From a virus: DNA of 22,259 bases. The notes under the pieces are model-generated. The model had not been told where the DNA came from. It saw only the letters and a program-made list of their open reading frames with translations, and searched no databases. The stretch spans positions 1 to 22,259 of IMG/VR virus record IMGVR_UViG_3300042549_003079; one strand, written 5' to 3'. Of the stretch, positions 20,193 to 22,259 are shown one piece after another. Every line of letters begins with the position of its first letter. Position 1 is the stretch's first letter. The position numbers and the translations under genes were made by a program.

Positions 20193-20624
20193 TCAGTCTA
20201 AGGTGCTGGAAAGCATCCAGATTGACTTGGCAATGTCCAAGATTTGATCCTGTGCGTAGTTGCTTATTTCCGCGTGACCTTCTGAATCAGCCACTGCCAT
20301 GAGTTCTTCATAGCATGCTTTGAGTAATTCCAGGTCTTCACGAACAGATTCAAGTAATTCATCTGCGTCTCCTTCTATGTCACTGTCTGATATTTCGCTG
20401 CAGGCCAACACTTCTGTGATGCTCACAGGCATAAACGCATCTAGAGTACGCAAGAGTTCTGCAAGCACATCAATCTCGGCTTGACGTCGTTCATACACAC
20501 CCTGAAGCAGTTTGTGATCTGATCGAAAGTTGCGACCCATGATGTTCACATGTGCTGTGTGGCTGCGATAGTATGTGACAAAGTTGTCACAGAACACCTG
20601 TGTTAGTTGTTGTTGTGTGGTCAT
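20193..20624 (-). CDS. Dps-like ferritin-fold protein
   Basis: A 143-residue protein with the Dps/ferritin four-helix pattern: NFVTYYRSHTAHVNIMGRNF, HKLLQGVYERRQAEIDVLAE, then an acidic second half. Compared with the E. coli Dps ferroxidase site (H51, H63, D67, D78, E82), His25, His37, Asp52 and Glu56 fall at the same spacings; the D67 equivalent is Gln41. Dps oxidises and stores iron and protects DNA from peroxide damage in a 12-mer shell. Here it lies at the end of a virion-protein operon, coupled by ATGA to the upstream gene. A phage role (DNA protection in the infected cell or virion) is inference. There is no long Lys-rich DNA-binding tail. Confidence 0.75.
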   Translation of the reverse strand: MTTQQQLTQVFCDNFVTYYRSHTAHVNIMGRNFRSDHKLLQGVYERRQAEIDVLAELLRTLDAFMPVSITEVLACSEISDSDIEGDADELLESVREDLELLKACYEELMAVADSEGHAEISNYAQDQILDIAKSIWMLSSTLD

Positions 20625-21394
20625 TGTTGTGGTCTTTGTAAAACTCGTTTGGCGGCTTCTTGTCTGATCATTTCATCAATGCTCAAATAATTGGCCATTG
20701 CTGCGCCAGCACCCAACACATTAGGCACAACACCTGTGACAGCACCAATTGTGCCTTGTGCGCCAGGAACCAAGGATATACCTGGTGCGTTTATGGCCGC
20801 AGTGCGGAATGTCTGTGCGCCTTGTTGTGCTCCGGCTCCGTAGTTTTCAGATCTAGCACCACCCAGGGCAGCCGCACCTGTTTGAGCACCCATAATGCCT
20901 GTGCCTATGCCTGCTGTGCGTTGAGCTACATTTTTAACTGTTTGACCAAACCCAGGTGCGGCTTGTGCTACACGGTTGGCTTCATCAGAATTGCGTAGAG
21001 CTTGAAATGTGTTCATTTTGCCTGGACTCATCATGGCGCCCACAGCTTTTTGTCCAGCTTTTGCTGCCAAACGATATGGGTTTACAAGTCCTGCTACATC
21101 ACCAGCTGTGGTAGCCATGGGATATTCTTGACGCACAGCATCAATGTTAGGGCCCAGGCCCATCCCTCGCGCTGCCATTTCAGGCAATCCAAAACCCAAG
21201 CTGTTTACAGTACTAGCCACAAATGGCATCACCGGACCGCCAGGCATAGTGCCATCTGGTGCAGCCTGGGGCTGTGCTGAGACTGACTGACGTTTAAGAC
21301 CTGATTCTTGCAGTTTCTTGTTGATTTCTTGTTCACTAGCATCGTCATCAAACAATGCTGTGCGTCCATCTTCCAACATAATTTCTTTGGCCAT
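20621..21394 (-). CDS. Ala/Gly-rich virion protein (257 aa), likely internal or tail-associated
   Basis: Begins MAKEIMLEDGRTALFDDDASEQEINKKLQESG, a short domain also seen at the start of other phage virion proteins (G-R-x-x-x-F-D-D-D-A-S). A long low-charge Ala/Gly/Pro section follows with repeated weakly amphipathic, membrane-like segments (VMPFVASTVNSLGFGLPEMAARG, AGIGTGIMGAQTGAAALGG, TIGAVTGVVPNVLGAGAAMANY) and a basic C-terminus. This composition suits internal virion or ejection proteins that insert in membranes during DNA entry. No enzyme motif is seen. The TAATG coupling ties it to the preceding gene. Family unrecognised. Confidence 0.6.
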   Translation of the reverse strand: MAKEIMLEDGRTALFDDDASEQEINKKLQESGLKRQSVSAQPQAAPDGTMPGGPVMPFVASTVNSLGFGLPEMAARGMGLGPNIDAVRQEYPMATTAGDVAGLVNPYRLAAKAGQKAVGAMMSPGKMNTFQALRNSDEANRVAQAAPGFGQTVKNVAQRTAGIGTGIMGAQTGAAALGGARSENYGAGAQQGAQTFRTAAINAPGISLVPGAQGTIGAVTGVVPNVLGAGAAMANYLSIDEMIRQEAAKRVLQRPQQ

Positions 21395-22259
21395 TATTGA
21401 TTACTCCTAAAGTCCACTACACCACCGCGTCTAATGGCTTCAAGTTTTGGAACCAAATCTTGATAAATCTTGTCACCAATAGTGTCATCAAATCGGCTGC
21501 GAAGCAGTGCAGGATTCTGTGTGGGATCCGCACTTGCCAAATAACGAGCAAAACGTTGATTGTACAGAATTTGTGCTCGAGCAATTTCAACCTGTGTACG
21601 AGCAGCTTGCGGTGTGTTACGCAAGTTTGCTGCCAAAGCGTCAACAACTCGCTGACTTTCACGCTCAGTGTTGAGTTGACTTGCTGTGAGTCCGCTTTGT
21701 GTGATGCCAGCCACTTCTAGTTTGCGCAAGTCATTGACCAAGTTCTGGAACTCAGTTTTGTCTTGCGGTCTAATACGTGCGGCATTGCTTAGGTCTTCCA
21801 GGCGTTTTTGTTTTTCTGAGTCTTGTGCTACCACAAATGCAGTAAATGCTGGTGATTGCAACGAGTTGGCAAAGTCAGGACGCTGTTCCAGTGTTTTGCT
21901 AATTCTATCAATAGTGCTTATCAATTGCGGTGCATTTGCAGAAGCAGTGGCTGCTGCCGCAGCAGCTTTTGAATTGATATCAATAAACGCTCTTGGTATA
22001 GATTCGCCAGTCTGAATACGCTCTTTGGCTGCAGCTTCGTTAGTACGTTGGCGGCTTTCTCTTGCTCCAGGAGTGTCACCACCCGGAACCACACTCAATC
22101 GCACACCACCACCTGGGGCAGTTTGAGCAGTGACAGGTGCAGGCGGTCTTTGTGTTTGTGCTTGTGCTTGACCTGCTGGTTGTGCTTGTGCTTGACCTGC
22201 TGGTTGTGCTTGTGCTTGACCTGCTGGTTGTGCTTGTGCTTGACCTGCTGGAGCCGCAC
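21394..22259 (-). CDS. Gln/Ala-rich virion protein, N-terminus beyond window
   Basis: The frame is open through the right edge, so the start is missing; at least 287 residues are visible. It begins with PAGQAQAQ repeats, then a Pro/Gly linker with VRLSVVPGGDTPGARESR. The main body is helical (KERIQTGESIPRAFIDINSK, DRISKTLEQRPDF, TEFQNLVNDLRKLEVAGI, RTQVEIARAQILYNQRF). It resembles tail or internal virion proteins in which a repeat linker precedes a helical region, and an N-terminal enzymatic domain could lie upstream. A GTG at 22104 is internal and not the start. Coupled by TAATG to the next gene. Confidence 0.6.
   Translation of the reverse strand, partial: AAPAGQAQAQPAGQAQAQPAGQAQAQPAGQAQAQTQRPPAPVTAQTAPGGGVRLSVVPGGDTPGARESRQRTNEAAAKERIQTGESIPRAFIDINSKAAAAAATASANAPQLISTIDRISKTLEQRPDFANSLQSPAFTAFVVAQDSEKQKRLEDLSNAARIRPQDKTEFQNLVNDLRKLEVAGITQSGLTASQLNTERESQRVVDALAANLRNTPQAARTQVEIARAQILYNQRFARYLASADPTQNPALLRSRFDDTIGDKIYQDLVPKLEAIRRGGVVDFRSNQ
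22157..22252 (-). repeat. 24-bp tandem repeats encoding PAGQAQAQ
   Basis: Four copies of a 24-base unit with near-perfect identity; the string acctgctgg recurs at 22171, 22195, 22219 and 22243. On the minus strand they encode repeated P-A-G-Q-A-Q-A-Q, a flexible linker. The repeats may continue past the window end. Confidence 0.85.

Noticed and set aside
1-22259. tRNA genes, CRISPR arrays, insertion sequences, integrase or attachment sites
   Set aside because: I looked for tRNA-like cloverleafs, spaced direct repeats, transposase motifs and recombinase genes and saw none; a tRNAscan or CRISPR search was not possible.

Overview
The window is a 22 kb piece of a tailed, double-stranded DNA phage genome, most likely from an uncultivated aquatic phage with a podovirus-like (phiEco32/SU10-type) head module. 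The portal, the major capsid protein and the head-tail adaptor all resemble SU10-type families by sequence pattern. The tail-fibre repeats, the phage Dps-like protein and many tiny conserved phage proteins are typical of environmental phage contigs. The host cannot be named from this sequence. I saw no tRNA, rRNA, CRISPR array, insertion sequence or integrase.

Nearly all genes lie on the minus strand, so transcription runs right to left. From right to left: (i) 20193-22259 holds two Ala/Gly/Gln-rich proteins that look like internal virion or tail-associated proteins, and a Dps-like ferritin-fold protein. (ii) 19396-20066 is a two-gene plus-strand island ending in a GNAT-like protein, bounded by terminators. 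(iii) 19054-19395 is a divergent control region, with one sigma70-like promoter facing each way and a hairpin-rich leader on the plus side. (iv) 17171-19053 has four small unknown genes followed by an archaeo-eukaryotic-type primase. (v) 15730-17169 encodes a DUF3987 helicase-like protein. (vi) 15513-15729 is a gap with clustered GTAGAC repeats around an AT-rich core, a candidate replication origin. (vii) 11056-15512 is a tightly coupled series of small genes: DUF6321-like, basic, Gly-rich, a candidate decoration protein and two candidate small-terminase proteins. (viii) 1-11056 is the packaging and head module: TerL, an AT-hook protein, a zinc-binding protein, the portal, a small protein, a scaffold, the major capsid protein, a 195-residue protein, the adaptor and a repetitive tail fibre that runs off the left edge.

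The most notable feature is in the major capsid gene. It is split by a 265-nt group I intron with no ORF inside it. Exon 1 encodes 32 residues plus two bases, exon 2 encodes the rest, and joining them restores the frame to give a 390-residue capsid protein. The exon-intron boundaries were worked out from base pairing (P1 with a U-G pair, P10) and reading frame together. A gene finder would see only exon 2 from an internal GTG and would miss the true start.

Many minus-strand genes are coupled by ATGA or TAATG overlaps. A recurring CACTAAATA-like motif before several late genes resembles the late promoters of T4-type cyanophages. Confirmed terminator-like hairpins follow the capsid gene and sit between the converging genes at 20065-20171.
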